Notes: generated by a model from the letters alone, not told the origin. Counted from the stretch's first letter, positions 17,018 to 27,576 are shown. The stretch is 64,000 nucleotides of DNA from Hymenobacter nivis (GCF_003149515.1 NZ_CP029145.1:558001-622000), one strand, 5' to 3'. Made by a program: numbers and translations.

Positions 17018-18046
17018 TCACCACGTGGGCTGGCCGCGGCGGGCGGGGGCCCCGGTGCGGCGGCGCGGCACCTGCTGCAAGTACTGCTGCTCCTGGGCCT
17101 TCAGCGCATCAAGTAGCTGCTGGGCCTGGGCCGGCGACAGATCCATGGCCTGAAGGCGCTCGCGCTGGGTTTGCAGCTGGGCATCGGTGGCCCTGGCGGC
17201 CTCGGCGCCCGCGGCGCGGCTACGGGCGGCGGTGCCCGCGCCGCCCACGCTTCCGTCGAGGCCGCGGGTGGCGCCGGGCTGCCCGCCGGTGGGCACGGGC
17301 GCGTCGGTACCGTCCGTCTGGGGGGTGCGGCGGCCGCTGGCGGCAGCACCCGGGGCCGTGCTGGACTGGGCCGGGTCGGGCCGGCCGGCGGCGTCAGGGC
17401 GGGTTTGGGGGGCGCTGGGGGCCGCGGGAGCGGGTTGGTTGAGGTCAGGCACTTGGCCTGTGCGCTCGGTGCCGGCCTTGGTGCCGGCCGCGGGCTGGTT
17501 GGCGACCGGCGGGGTGGGCGCCGGCTTTTTTGGGTCGGAAGATTTGGCCGGCTGGGGCCCCGGGGGCGGGGGCGCTGCCAGGCGCGGCGCGGCCCGGTGC
17601 CGGGCCAGGTAGGCGCTCAGTACTTCGTAGTTGTAGCGGGCCCCGGCGTTGGTTGGGTCGAGCCGCAGGGCTTGGCGCAGCAGCCCCAGGGCGGGCGCGG
17701 TTTCCCCGGCGTCGGCGGCCAGCACGGCCAGCTGCTGCCGGGCCACGCTGCCCAGTGCCGGCGGCACGGCGGGGTCGAGCAGCTGGCCGTAGGTGGCGCG
17801 GGCGGCGGCCGTTTGCCCCGCCCGGCGCTGGGCGTGGCCCAGGTTGAGCAGTAGTGCGGCTGCGCCCGGGCCCCCCGGGCGCGCGGCGGCGGCGGCCCCA
17901 AAAGCCCGGGCGGCGGCCTCGTCATCGCCGCGGGCGTAGGCTGCCTGGCCGCTGGCGGTGGCGGCGTTGCGGTCGCGCACCCACGTCAGCACCCGCCACG
18001 TGGGCGGGGCCAGCAACAGGAGCAGCAACAGCAACGACTTCAACAT
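17018..18046 (-). CDS. batC: BatC-like TPR protein (aerotolerance/Bat operon)
   Basis: A 342-residue protein with an N-terminal membrane anchor (MLKSLLLLLLLLAPPTWRVL). TPR-like repeats follow (residues about 35-160: AAYARGDDEAAARAFGAAAA, ALLLNLGHAQRRAGQ, LGLLRQALRLDPTNAGARYNYEVL). Then comes a long Pro/Ala/Gln-rich low-complexity region and a short C-terminal helix with DLSPAQAQQLLDAL, as in Bat-operon TPR proteins. It starts 86 bp after the BatB gene on the same strand. In Bacteroides and Leptospira, Bat proteins are linked to oxygen or stress tolerance and envelope integrity. The start ATG (18044-18046) was chosen for the anchor; an upstream GTG would add 11 residues. Confidence 0.75.
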   Translation of the reverse strand: MLKSLLLLLLLLAPPTWRVLTWVRDRNAATASGQAAYARGDDEAAARAFGAAAAARPGGPGAAALLLNLGHAQRRAGQTAAARATYGQLLDPAVPPALGSVARQQLAVLAADAGETAPALGLLRQALRLDPTNAGARYNYEVLSAYLARHRAAPRLAAPPPPGPQPAKSSDPKKPAPTPPVANQPAAGTKAGTERTGQVPDLNQPAPAAPSAPQTRPDAAGRPDPAQSSTAPGAAASGRRTPQTDGTDAPVPTGGQPGATRGLDGSVGGAGTAARSRAAGAEAARATDAQLQTQRERLQAMDLSPAQAQQLLDALKAQEQQYLQQVPRRRTGAPARRGQPTW

Positions 18047-18131
18047 GCGCCAATAAGTAGGCCTTCCTGCCCGCACCAATGCCGGCCCGGGGCCCCAAAT
18101 AACGGAAATTCCGGCCCAGCGCGGGCCCGGG

Positions 18132-19169
18132 TCAGGGCCGGATAACCACCACGGTCAGGGCTACGTCGAGGGCCAGCAGCACTAGGGCCAGGGCCAGCGG
18201 CAGGCGGTAGCGGTTGTCGGCTACGGCCACGGTGCGCACCTGCTCGGTGGTGCCCTGCATGGCGCGCACGTCGGCCAGCAGCGCCGGGAAGCCATTTTGG
18301 CGGTCGTTCAGCGCCACGTACTGGCCGCCGGTTTGGGCCGCCAGTTGCAACAGCGGGGCCTCGCGCAGGCGGCTCAGGACGGGGCGGCCCGCAGCATCGC
18401 GCACCAGCCGGCCCCCGGGCAGTGGCAGTTGGGCCCCCGCCGCCGTGCCCACGCCTACAGCAAACACCCGGGCCCCGCTGCGGGCCAGGGCGCGCAGGAT
18501 GGGCTCTAGGTTCTCGCCGAAATCCTCGCCGTCGCTCACTACCAGCACGGCCGTGGCCCGGCCCGCAGAGCCCGGGCCGCCGGCAGCGGGCCCCAGTCGG
18601 GCTAGTACCAGCTCCAGTGGCGCGCGCAGGGCCGTGGGTCCCGGCGGCAATAAGCGCGTGCTGAGGGTGTTGAGAAACGTTTGTACGGCTTCCTGGTCGT
18701 AGGTGAGGGGGCATTGCACGACCGCCTCACCGCTGAACACCACCAGTCCCAGGCGGTCGGCCGGGAAGCGCTCCACCAGGGTTTGCAGCTCGGCTTGGGC
18801 GCGCAGCAGGCGGGTAGGGGCCACGTCGGGCGCGTCCATCGAGCGCGACACGTCCACCACCAGCCACAGGTCTTTGCCGGCCGTACGCACCGGCTGCGGG
18901 CTCAAGCCCCGCGCCGGGCCCAGCCAGGCCGCCAGCAGCAGGGCCCCGGCCAGCAGGCGCAGCGGCAGCTTCCAGGCCAGGCGGCCGGCGCGCTGCCCCA
19001 GGGCCCGCGCCAGCCGGCCGGTGCGCAGCACGTAGGCCAGCACCAGCAGCAAGGCCAGCACCGCCGCCGCCAGCGGCAAGCCAAAATCAGGATAAGCCCA
19101 GGTAAGCAAGTAGTGGCGAAGAGGATAAGCGGTGGCTAGGGCCCCCAGGTCGGGCCCGGGTCGCAACAA
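18132..19169 (-). CDS. batB: BatB-like von Willebrand factor A membrane protein
   Basis: About 345 residues: N-terminal membrane segments (LPLAAAVLALLLVLAYVL and LLAGALLLAAWLGPA), then a VWA domain with MIDAS motif DVSRSMDA, and a conserved VSDGEDFGEN. A C-terminal membrane segment (YRLPLALALVLLALDVALTVVVI) ends the protein, the typical BatA/BatB layout. No ATG is available at the 5' end; the frame opens with TTG at 19169, which overlaps a minus-strand promoter box (19167-19174). The true start may be the TTG at 19109. BatC follows; BatA and the MoxR ATPase are not in the window, and tRNA genes lie upstream. Confidence 0.8.
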   Translation of the reverse strand: MLRPGPDLGALATAYPLRHYLLTWAYPDFGLPLAAAVLALLLVLAYVLRTGRLARALGQRAGRLAWKLPLRLLAGALLLAAWLGPARGLSPQPVRTAGKDLWLVVDVSRSMDAPDVAPTRLLRAQAELQTLVERFPADRLGLVVFSGEAVVQCPLTYDQEAVQTFLNTLSTRLLPPGPTALRAPLELVLARLGPAAGGPGSAGRATAVLVVSDGEDFGENLEPILRALARSGARVFAVGVGTAAGAQLPLPGGRLVRDAAGRPVLSRLREAPLLQLAAQTGGQYVALNDRQNGFPALLADVRAMQGTTEQVRTVAVADNRYRLPLALALVLLALDVALTVVVIRP

Positions 19170-19174
19170 AGATA
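19167..19174 (-). promoter_or_regulatory. Bacteroidota -7 box upstream of batB
   Basis: TATCTTTG on the minus strand. It overlaps the longest possible batB start, which argues for a shorter BatB protein. Confidence 0.5.
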
Positions 19175-19215
19175 ATTTTTTTGGTACCGCGGCGCGGGTT
19201 TTTCAACCGGCCCCG

Positions 19216-19223
19216 TATATTTG
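19216..19223 (+). promoter_or_regulatory. -7 box of the tRNA-Ser(GCT) gene
   Basis: TATATTTG, a perfect TAnnTTTG match, 33 bp upstream of the mature tRNA 5' end. Confidence 0.6.
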
Positions 19224-19255
19224 CACCCGCTTCGGATGGAAGCGGCCAGCCAATT

Positions 19256-19343
19256 GGAGAGATGGGTGAGTGGCTGAAACCAGTAGTTTGCTAAACTGCC
19301 GTAGCTCTAAAGGTTACCGGGGGTTCGAATCCCCCTCTCTCCA
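19256..19343 (+). tRNA. tRNA-Ser(GCT)
   Basis: Acceptor stem GGAGAGA/TCTCTCC; D arm GTGAGTGGCTGAAAC; anticodon GCT at 19290-19292 in a TTTGCTAAA loop; long class II variable arm; T arm GGGGGTTCGAATCCCCC. It reads AGC/AGU codons. CCA is not encoded. Confidence 0.95.
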
Positions 19344-19346
19344 CGG

Positions 19347-19389
19347 AAAGCCCCGGAAACGCCTGCATAGGCCGTTTTCGGGGCTTTTT
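19347..19389 (+). terminator. Intrinsic terminator after tRNA-Ser(GCT)
   Basis: AAAGCCCCGGAAACG pairs with CGTTTTCGGGGCTTT and runs into TTTTT, immediately downstream of the tRNA. Confidence 0.75.
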
Positions 19390-19520
19390 AGTGACAAAAA
19401 AACAGGAACAACGTGGGCCGCCGCAGTTTGTTTATGGCAGAGTAGGCTAATGCTGAACGGGTTGTCCGGTTCGGCCCGGGGTGGTGGACGGCCCGGAGTT
19501 GTGCATCTGGGTTTCTGCCG

Positions 19521-19528
19521 TACATTTG
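19521..19528 (+). promoter_or_regulatory. -7 box of the tRNA-Pro/tRNA-Arg unit
   Basis: TACATTTG, matching TAnnTTTG, with TTGTG about 20 bp upstream as a candidate -33 element. It probably drives both tRNA-Pro and tRNA-Arg. Confidence 0.6.
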
Positions 19529-19571
19529 CACCATCATAGGGCGCCGGCCATCGGCTCTATGGGATGTTTTT

Positions 19572-19645
19572 CGGGGTGTAGCGTAGCCCGGTATCGCGTC
19601 TGCTTTGGGAGCAGAAGGTCGTAGGTTCGAATCCTGCCACCCCGA
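19572..19645 (+). tRNA. tRNA-Pro(TGG)
   Basis: Acceptor CGGGGTG/CACCCCG, anticodon TGG at 19606-19608 in CTGCTTTGGGAGCAG, T arm TAGGTTCGAATCCTG. Only 18 bp precede tRNA-Arg, so the two are likely one transcript. Confidence 0.95.
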
Positions 19646-19663
19646 CATAGTTGCCCTGGTTTC

Positions 19664-19737
19664 GACCCCGTAGCTCAGTTGGATAGAGCAGCTGCCTTCT
19701 AAGCAGCCGGTCTTTGGTTCGAATCCAAACGGGGCCA
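19664..19737 (+). tRNA. tRNA-Arg(TCT) with a mismatched acceptor pair
   Basis: Anticodon TCT at 19698-19700 within GCTGCCTTCTAAGCAGC; D arm GCTCAGTTGGATAGAGC; T arm TTTGGTTCGAATCCAAA. The acceptor reads GACCCCG against CGGGGCC, which leaves an A2-C71 mismatch. All other stems are intact. It reads AGA codons. Confidence 0.9.
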
Positions 19738-19776
19738 CTTTTTGAACTGGCTTCATAGCCGACTCGGAGGTCCTAC

Positions 19777-19811
19777 AAAAAGCCCTTTCCAGCCCCGGAA
19801 AGGGCTTTTTT
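19777..19811 (+). terminator. Intrinsic terminator of the tRNA-Pro/Arg unit
   Basis: AAAAAGCCCTTTCC pairs with GGAAAGGGCTTTTT (4-base loop) and ends in T6, 40 bp after tRNA-Arg. Confidence 0.85.
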
Positions 19812-19860
19812 GTGGCCCCATAAATCGTACCGAAAAATAGGCCAAATGGAATAAAAAAGG

Positions 19861-19868
19861 TACTTTTG
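19861..19868 (+). promoter_or_regulatory. -7 box of gyrB
   Basis: TACTTTTG (TAnnTTTG), 49 bp upstream of the gyrB ATG. Confidence 0.5.
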
Positions 19869-19881
19869 GGTGTTCTCTTAG

Positions 19882-21903
<2,022 letters not shown>

Positions 21904-21904
21904 C

Positions 21905-21958
21905 TTGAAGGGAAAATAAAAGGCCCGCTGCAAAGCGGGCCTTTTATTTTCCCTTCAA
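21905..21958. terminator. Bidirectional terminator after gyrB
   Basis: Nearly perfect palindrome: TTGAAGGGAAAATAAAAGGC and the complementary strand with a CCCGCT/AGCGGG core. A-rich and T-rich flanks serve both directions, so it can end gyrB on the plus strand and the degraded WYL gene on the minus strand. Confidence 0.85.
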
Positions 21959-22044
21959 GCATAGCACGGTAAATTATTTCGCCTGGGGCCCTTGGAGGCC
22001 CGTACTGAGCTGCCCGCGGGCCGTGCGCTGGAAGTGGCTGATGC

Positions 22045-22969
22045 TTATACCCAACCCAAGCGCATTTTAAAGAAAATCGGTGAGGCGCTGGCCAGGTAGT
22101 TTTGGCCACGGAGAGGTGCGCGGCCGCTGCGTGCGCCTGTTGCACCCACACCCGTAAACTGGCCGGGGCCAGCATCTCCACATCGGGGCCGTAACTGAGC
22201 AGCTCCATGCGCAGCTCGTGGGTGTCGTCTACGGTCGGTGCAGGCAGGTTTCCGCATCGTTTCCATTACCACTTGCTGTGAGGAATGCAGCGGGTAGCTC
22301 AGGGCATAGCGGCCCTGCACGGGCATGAATCGGAGCAAAATTTCCTGGGGCCCCGGCCCGTCGGTGGGGCGCGTGATGCCGAAGTAGTCGGCGAAATACG
22401 TATGGGCATCAACGCCAGCCGGCGGGGTAAACCGCTGCGCCGTTACGCTAAAATCGCTGATGCGGTCCAGCCCAAAGCAGGCAAGCCGCCCGCTGACCAC
22501 CATCGTGGCCAGCACGTACCGGCGGCCCCGGAACTCTTTGAGCAGCAGGGGGCCCACCGTGCGCCGCTCCGGTGCATCTTCCCAATATTTCTGGTAGGCA
22601 AAATCCACCACTTGCCCCGTCTGCGCCGCCCGTAGCAGCGGCTGCAGATACTCCAGGTGCGGCCGCTGCTACAGGCTGCACGTAGGTGCCTAAGGCCCGC
22701 GGCAGCCGCAGGAACTCTTGCAGCTCCAACGTATCGAGCAGCCGCTGGTAGTCGCCGGGCAGCAAGTCGGTTTCCGTAACGCGGTAGCCCCCGCGGCGGC
22801 GGCAGTAGCTGATGCCGAAGGTATCGGCAATCAAGTACTGGTCGCGCTGAAACGTGCGCAACTCGTAGCCACCGGTAAAATCGCGCAAGCTGGGGTTTTC
22901 CAGCAAGTTGCGCTGCAATTCCGCAAACGGCACCGGCACCTGTAGCAGCCGCTGCACCAAGTGAAACAT
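22045..22969 (-). pseudogene. WYL-domain transcriptional regulator, frameshifted
   Basis: Three minus-strand frames together spell one WYL-type regulator. From the ATG near 22969, frame one gives a winged-helix-like start (ELRTFQRDQYLIADTFGISY, then GGYRVTETDLLPGDYQ). Frame two, from about 22615, gives the WYL core (VDFAYQKYWEDAPERRTVGPLLLKEFRGRRYVLATMV and HSSQQVVMET). A third frame, from about 22250, gives the C-terminus (HELRMELLSYGPDVEMLAPASLR). At least two indels are needed. WYL proteins are usually DNA-binding regulators that sense ligands through the WYL fold. Either the gene is dead or the assembly has indel errors here. Confidence 0.7.
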
Positions 22970-23180
22970 GAAACAGGTGGAGGAGGTAGGATTGGGCAGG
23001 CATGGGCCTGGCAGGGGTTGAGGAGGGCCCCAAAGGTGGTGAGCCCCCGCGCCAAAGTGTGTCGTTTTCAACCAGGATTGTGTTTTTATTTGGGGCCCTG
23101 GCCCGGGCAGGTCGCGAGCGGTTGTTATTTTACTGCCCGATGGCCACCCCACGCCTCGATTCGCGTCAATCCACTACCCT

Positions 23181-25517
23181 ATGAAACTGTTCAAGTCCGC
23201 CGACCTTATCCGCAAGAGCAAGTACATCAGCCGCGATTTGAGCTGGATGCGATTTAATTACCGGGTACTCGACCAGGCCCAGGATGCGGGCAAGAGCTTG
23301 TTTGACCGGCTTAAGTTCCTGGCTATCACTAGCTCCAACCTCGACGAGTTTTTTATGATTCGGGTGGGTTCGTTGTATAATTACCTTGATTACGGCAAGG
23401 AGCGGGTGGACTACTCGGGGCTGCGGGAGCTGCCGTTTCGGCGCAAGCTGCTCGATTTTGCCCACCGCTTCGTCAACGACCAGAGTCTGACGTACGTGAA
23501 CGAGTTGAAGCCAGTGTTCGAGAAAAATGGCTTTAATATTTTGAAGGTGAGCGACTTGACGGAGATAGAGGCCCGTAAGGCCGATGGCTTCTTCAAGAAC
23601 ACGGTGTTTCCGCTGCTCACGCCGATGGTGTACGACGCCTACCACGGCTTCCCGCTGATAATGAATCAGATGCTCATTTTTGGGGTGGTGACGCGGGCCA
23701 GCAATCCGGGGGCCCTGGGCCTGGACGGCGAAGCGGAGAAAGGGCAGGAGCGCATCACTTTTGTACAGATTCCCCAAAACCTGACGCGGTTTTTTGAATT
23801 GCAGCGCAAGGACCGGGTCATTTTCGTGCCCATCGAGGAAATCGTGCGCGAGTACCTGCCGCGGCTGTTTCGCAACGTCGAAATTTTATCGGCCGATTTG
23901 ATACGTATTACCCGCAACGGCGATTTTACGCTGGAAGAATCCGACGACATCGATAACGACTTCATCAAGGAAATTCAGGTGGGCCTGAAAACCCGCAAGC
24001 GCGGCCGCGTGGTGCGCGTGGAAGTAGAGCCCAACGCCTCGCCGCTGCTGATGGAAGTATTGCGCGAGCGGTGGAATATTGATAACGGCAACATCTTCGT
24101 CATCAGTGCTTTGCTTGACATGAAAGGGCTGTGGCAAATTATTCGCCACCCTAACTTCCGCGGCAAAGGGGCCCGGCAGCCGGCAGCCATCGCGCCCCTG
24201 AGCCTGCCCGACGGCGCCGAGGACAACTTGTTCGAGTACCTCAAGCACCACGACGTGCTGCTGCACCACCCCTACAACAGCATCGAGCCGATGGTGCGCC
24301 TGCTGGAGCAAGCCGCCGAGGACCCGCAGGTGCTGGGCATCAAGCAGACGATTTACCGGCTCGCCGACGAGTCGCGGGTGAGCGCGGCGCTGTTGAAGGC
24401 GGCCGAAAACGGCAAGCACGTATCGGTGCTATTCGAGGTGAAGGCGCGCTTCGACGAGGAGAAGAACATCCGCGAGGGGGCCCGGCTGGAAAAGGCTGGC
24501 TGCTTCGTGATTTACGGGGTGAGTAAGTATAAGACTCACACCAAATTGCTGATGATTATCCGCAAGGAAGGGGAGAAGGTGACGCGCTACGTGCACATCG
24601 GCTCGGGCAACTACAACGAGCAAACCTCGCGCCTCTACACCGACCTGAGCCTGCTTACGACCAACGACACCTACGGCCACGACGTGTCGGAATTCTTTAA
24701 CGTCATTACCGGCCACTCGCAGCCCGACAACTACGAGTACCTCATCACGGCCCCCAAGGACATGCGTCAGCAGCTCATCCACTTGGTGCGCGAGGAGGTG
24801 AAGCACGCCAAAAAGGGCCAGCCCAGCGGCATTGTGATGAAGATGAACTCCTTGGAAGACAAGGAGATGATTGATGAATTTTATAAGGCGTCGAAGGCCG
24901 GTGTGCCCATCCGGTTCATTGTGCGGGGCATTTGCTGCCTGCGGCCGGGCCGGCCGGGGCTGAGCGACAACATCGAGGTGCGCAGCATCGTGGGCGAGTA
25001 TTTGGAACATGCGCGGCTGTTTTACTTCCACAACGGCGGCGACGCCCGCGTGTACGCCGGCTCGGCCGACGTGATGGTGCGTTCCTTTGACCGGCGCATC
25101 GAGGCGTTGTTCCTGATTGTGAACCCGCAGCTGCGGCGCGAGGCCATCAGCATCTTGATGCTCAACTTGCTGGACAACCAGAATAGCTACGTAATGCGCG
25201 AGGATGGGGCCTACATACGGCAGCGCCCGGCCGCCGGCGAGCCTGTGGTAAACGTACACAAAGACTTCTACAAGCGCGACGAGGCCCAGCTGTCCATAGC
25301 CACGCCCGAAGGCCTATTGGCCTTGCTGGCCCAGCAAACGGCCCGCCGCCTGGAAATAGCTGCCGCCCTGGTGGCCGTCGAAACCGAAGCCTCCAAAGCT
25401 GCCGCCCAGGCTGAAGTCCAGGGCCCCGATTCGACCTTTGGTGAAGGCATTGGCGACGAGGAAAACCTGACCGACGTAGATACTGAAGCTGAGGCGGTGC
25501 AGGCCGGGTTGGAGTAG
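23181..25517 (+). CDS. ppk1: Polyphosphate kinase 1
   Basis: A 778-residue PPK1 that polymerises the gamma-phosphate of ATP into inorganic polyphosphate. The N domain begins YISRDLSWMRFNYRVLDQA and has SSNLDEFFMIRVGSL. The catalytic domains show HHPYNSIEPMVRLLEQAA, YKTHTKLLMI (the candidate autophosphorylated His region), HIGSGNYNEQTSRLYTDLSLLT and the GSADVMVRSFDRRIEALF signature. An acidic, non-conserved tail of about 60 residues follows. The gene is convergent with a Ppx/GppA phosphatase, which pairs polyphosphate synthesis with breakdown at one locus. Confidence 0.97.
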   Translation: MKLFKSADLIRKSKYISRDLSWMRFNYRVLDQAQDAGKSLFDRLKFLAITSSNLDEFFMIRVGSLYNYLDYGKERVDYSGLRELPFRRKLLDFAHRFVNDQSLTYVNELKPVFEKNGFNILKVSDLTEIEARKADGFFKNTVFPLLTPMVYDAYHGFPLIMNQMLIFGVVTRASNPGALGLDGEAEKGQERITFVQIPQNLTRFFELQRKDRVIFVPIEEIVREYLPRLFRNVEILSADLIRITRNGDFTLEESDDIDNDFIKEIQVGLKTRKRGRVVRVEVEPNASPLLMEVLRERWNIDNGNIFVISALLDMKGLWQIIRHPNFRGKGARQPAAIAPLSLPDGAEDNLFEYLKHHDVLLHHPYNSIEPMVRLLEQAAEDPQVLGIKQTIYRLADESRVSAALLKAAENGKHVSVLFEVKARFDEEKNIREGARLEKAGCFVIYGVSKYKTHTKLLMIIRKEGEKVTRYVHIGSGNYNEQTSRLYTDLSLLTTNDTYGHDVSEFFNVITGHSQPDNYEYLITAPKDMRQQLIHLVREEVKHAKKGQPSGIVMKMNSLEDKEMIDEFYKASKAGVPIRFIVRGICCLRPGRPGLSDNIEVRSIVGEYLEHARLFYFHNGGDARVYAGSADVMVRSFDRRIEALFLIVNPQLRREAISILMLNLLDNQNSYVMREDGAYIRQRPAAGEPVVNVHKDFYKRDEAQLSIATPEGLLALLAQQTARRLEIAAALVAVETEASKAAAQAEVQGPDSTFGEGIGDEENLTDVDTEAEAVQAGLE

Positions 25518-25570
25518 TTGGGGCGTATGGTTCGGTGGGGCCCCTGAGTCTTGGGCTGTGCTTAGTAAAA

Positions 25571-25629
25571 TGCCCCCACTGCCCCCTTGTCATCCTGAAC
25601 GCAGTGAAGACAAGGGGGCAGTGGGGGCA
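25571..25629. terminator. Perfect 21-bp hairpin between ppk1 and ppx/gppA
   Basis: TGCCCCCACTGCCCCCTTGTC (25571-25591) pairs perfectly with 25609-25629. The loop contains CATCCTGAACGCAGTGAA, a remnant of family A. It lies between two convergent genes and may terminate both, though it lacks a clean T-run. Confidence 0.6.
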
Positions 25630-25640
25630 CTAAGCGCCTG

Positions 25641-26630
25641 CTATTCCATACCGGCGGGCTGGTTTTGCACGTCGGGCACGGGCGGGTGGGCGGGGTGGCC
25701 GCTGGCGGGGCTGATTTCGTCGAAATGCTCCTCGAACAGGGCCTGGAGCATGCCGTCTTTCAGGCCGATGTCGGGCACGATCATGCTGCTCACGTTGGCC
25801 CAGTGCATGGCCGCGAGGTAGATGTGGCCGGCGGGGATGATGACGTCGGCGCGGTCGGGGTTGAGCATGGCCACGTTCACGCGCTCCTCCATGCTGAGGC
25901 CGGCGAGGCGGGCCAGGATGGTTTCGAGGCTGCGGCGGGCCACGGCCTTGTTGGGCGAGGCTGGCGACATCGTGTAGAGCTTGTTGATGTTGCCGCCCGT
26001 ACCGATGGCGCGGGTGACGTGGTAGCGGCGGGCGTTTTCGCGCACCCAGGCCTCCATGCGGGCCCAGAGGTCATCCTGGGCCTCCGTGCTGGGGCCCCCA
26101 CTTTCCTCCTGCTGCATCCGTCGGATGGAGCCGATTTCGAACGACTGCGCGGCCACCTTGCGGCGGTCGTGGTAGATATTGAATTCGGTGCTGCCGCCGC
26201 CCACGTCGATGTGCAGGTAGTGCTTGTTGTCTTCCAGCAGGTGCTCAATGACGCGGTTGATGTAGAAGGCCTCGTCCTGGCCGTCAATTACCTGAATATT
26301 CAGGCCCAATTCTTCGCGCACGCGGGTTGTAATGGCCGCGCCGTTGGAAGCGCCGCGCATGGCCGAGGTGGCGCAAATGAGGTGGTGGGCCACCTCGTGC
26401 ACCTCCATCAGCAGCTTGAGCGAATGCAGGAACTTGACGAATTTCTCCTCTTTGCGGGGCGAAATCTGGCCGGTGGCGAACACGTCTTCGCCGAGCCGCA
26501 TGGGGTAGCGCACGTACTCGATGCGCTTGAGCCGAAACTTGCCTTCGTAGTTCAGCACGGCCGAAATCTGGCACCGCACCGCGTTGGAGCCGATGTCGAT
26601 GACGGCCAATTTGCAAAGCGGAAACTCCAC
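25641..26630 (-). CDS. Ppx/GppA-type exopolyphosphatase/pppGpp phosphatase
   Basis: A 329-residue ASKHA-fold phosphatase that hydrolyses polyphosphate ends or pppGpp. The N-terminus CKLAVIDIGSNAVRCQISAV holds the phosphate-1 loop; LLICATSAMRGA-like HLICATSAMRGASNG, VIDGQDEAFY, HIDVGGGSTEFNI and AIGTGGNINKL are the other ATP/phosphate-binding segments. No ATG fits; GTG at 26628-26630 is the best start. A -7 box (26661-26668) lies 30 bp upstream. Its tail faces ppk1, which favours a polyphosphate role, although sequence alone does not separate Ppx from GppA. Confidence 0.92.
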   Translation of the reverse strand: MEFPLCKLAVIDIGSNAVRCQISAVLNYEGKFRLKRIEYVRYPMRLGEDVFATGQISPRKEEKFVKFLHSLKLLMEVHEVAHHLICATSAMRGASNGAAITTRVREELGLNIQVIDGQDEAFYINRVIEHLLEDNKHYLHIDVGGGSTEFNIYHDRRKVAAQSFEIGSIRRMQQEESGGPSTEAQDDLWARMEAWVRENARRYHVTRAIGTGGNINKLYTMSPASPNKAVARRSLETILARLAGLSMEERVNVAMLNPDRADVIIPAGHIYLAAMHWANVSSMIVPDIGLKDGMLQALFEEHFDEISPASGHPAHPPVPDVQNQPAGME

Positions 26631-26660
26631 AGGCAAAGAAATAGGGTGATTAGAAGCGGG

Positions 26661-26668
26661 CAAAGGTA
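26661..26668 (-). promoter_or_regulatory. -7 box of the ppx/gppA gene
   Basis: TACCTTTG on the minus strand, 30 bp before the GTG start. Confidence 0.5.
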
Positions 26669-26709
26669 GCGCGGGCCGGCCAACCCCGGCGGTACCCGCG
26701 CCTCCGGAG

Positions 26710-27396
26710 CTACGGGGCCCCCAGCTCGGCCAGCACTTCGGGTACGCCCGTGCTGGCCAGGGCCACCACGTAGCGCACGCCGCGCCGGCCGGCAGGGGGC
26801 TGGTGCGGGTCGATGACGAACACCGGGCACGCGGCCGGGGCGTAGTGCAGCAGCCCGGCGGCGGGGTACACTTGCAGGGAGGTGCCCACCACGAGCAGCG
26901 CGTCGGCGGTGGCCACGGTTTCGGCTGCTTCCTCGATGGCGGGCACCATCTCGCCAAACCATACAATGTGGGGCCGCAGCTGGGTGCCGTCGGGGCCCAA
27001 ATCGCCAAGCTGAATGTCGTCCGGGCAATCGTACACCGTGGTTTCGTCGGCCACGGTGCGCATCTGGTTCAGCATACCGTGCAGGTGCAGCACGTCGGTC
27101 GAGCCGGCGCGCTCGTGCAGGTCGTCCACGTTCTGGGTGATGATGCTTACGCGCCAGCCGGGGTGCGCCTCGAAGCCGGCCAGGGCCCTATGCGCCGCAT
27201 TGGGCTGCACCTCCCTGGCCTGCCGCCGCCGCTGGTTGTAAAAATCGAGCACCAGCGCGGGGTCGCGGGCAAAGCCTTCGGGCGAGGCCACGTCCTCCAC
27301 GCGGTGGTCTTCCCACAGCCCGTTGGTGTCGCGGAAAGTGCGGATGCCGGACTCGGCCGAAACGCCGGCGCCGGTAAGAACGACGAGGTGTTGCAT
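26710..27396 (-). CDS. cobB: NAD-dependent protein deacylase (Sir2/CobB family)
   Basis: A 228-residue sirtuin that removes acyl groups from lysines, using NAD+. The start ATG (27394-27396) gives MQHLVVLTGAGVSAESGIRTFRD, the NAD-binding GAG motif. TQNVDDLHERAG and the catalytic His in LHLHGML follow, then LRPHIVWFGE, VVGTSLQVYPAAGL and the C-terminal VFVIDPHQ. The zinc cysteine pairs common in sirtuins are absent: the region after the catalytic His has only DCPDD, so this is a zinc-less class III-like bacterial form. It stands 45 bp before the Ppx/GppA promoter. Confidence 0.93.
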   Translation of the reverse strand: MQHLVVLTGAGVSAESGIRTFRDTNGLWEDHRVEDVASPEGFARDPALVLDFYNQRRRQAREVQPNAAHRALAGFEAHPGWRVSIITQNVDDLHERAGSTDVLHLHGMLNQMRTVADETTVYDCPDDIQLGDLGPDGTQLRPHIVWFGEMVPAIEEAAETVATADALLVVGTSLQVYPAAGLLHYAPAACPVFVIDPHQPPAGRRGVRYVVALASTGVPEVLAELGAP

Positions 27397-27518
27397 TGGA
27401 AATGAAGGGTTTGAGTAGATTGCCGGGGCCCCCGCAGAACGAAGCACCACAGCTATGGACTTAAAAAACGCATCGGTTGGCCCAGGGTTTCCGCTGGGGC
27501 CCCCGCCGCGGGCCAGCA

Positions 27519-27552
27519 AAAAAGAAGACCCGCGGCGGGCGGGTCTTCTTTA
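27519..27552 (-). terminator. Intrinsic terminator downstream of topA
   Basis: AAAGAAGACCCGC pairs with GCGGGTCTTCTTT. On the minus strand it ends in a T6 run, just past the topA stop. Confidence 0.75.
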
Positions 27553-27576
27553 ATCAACTTAGGAGGCGAGCAGCAG

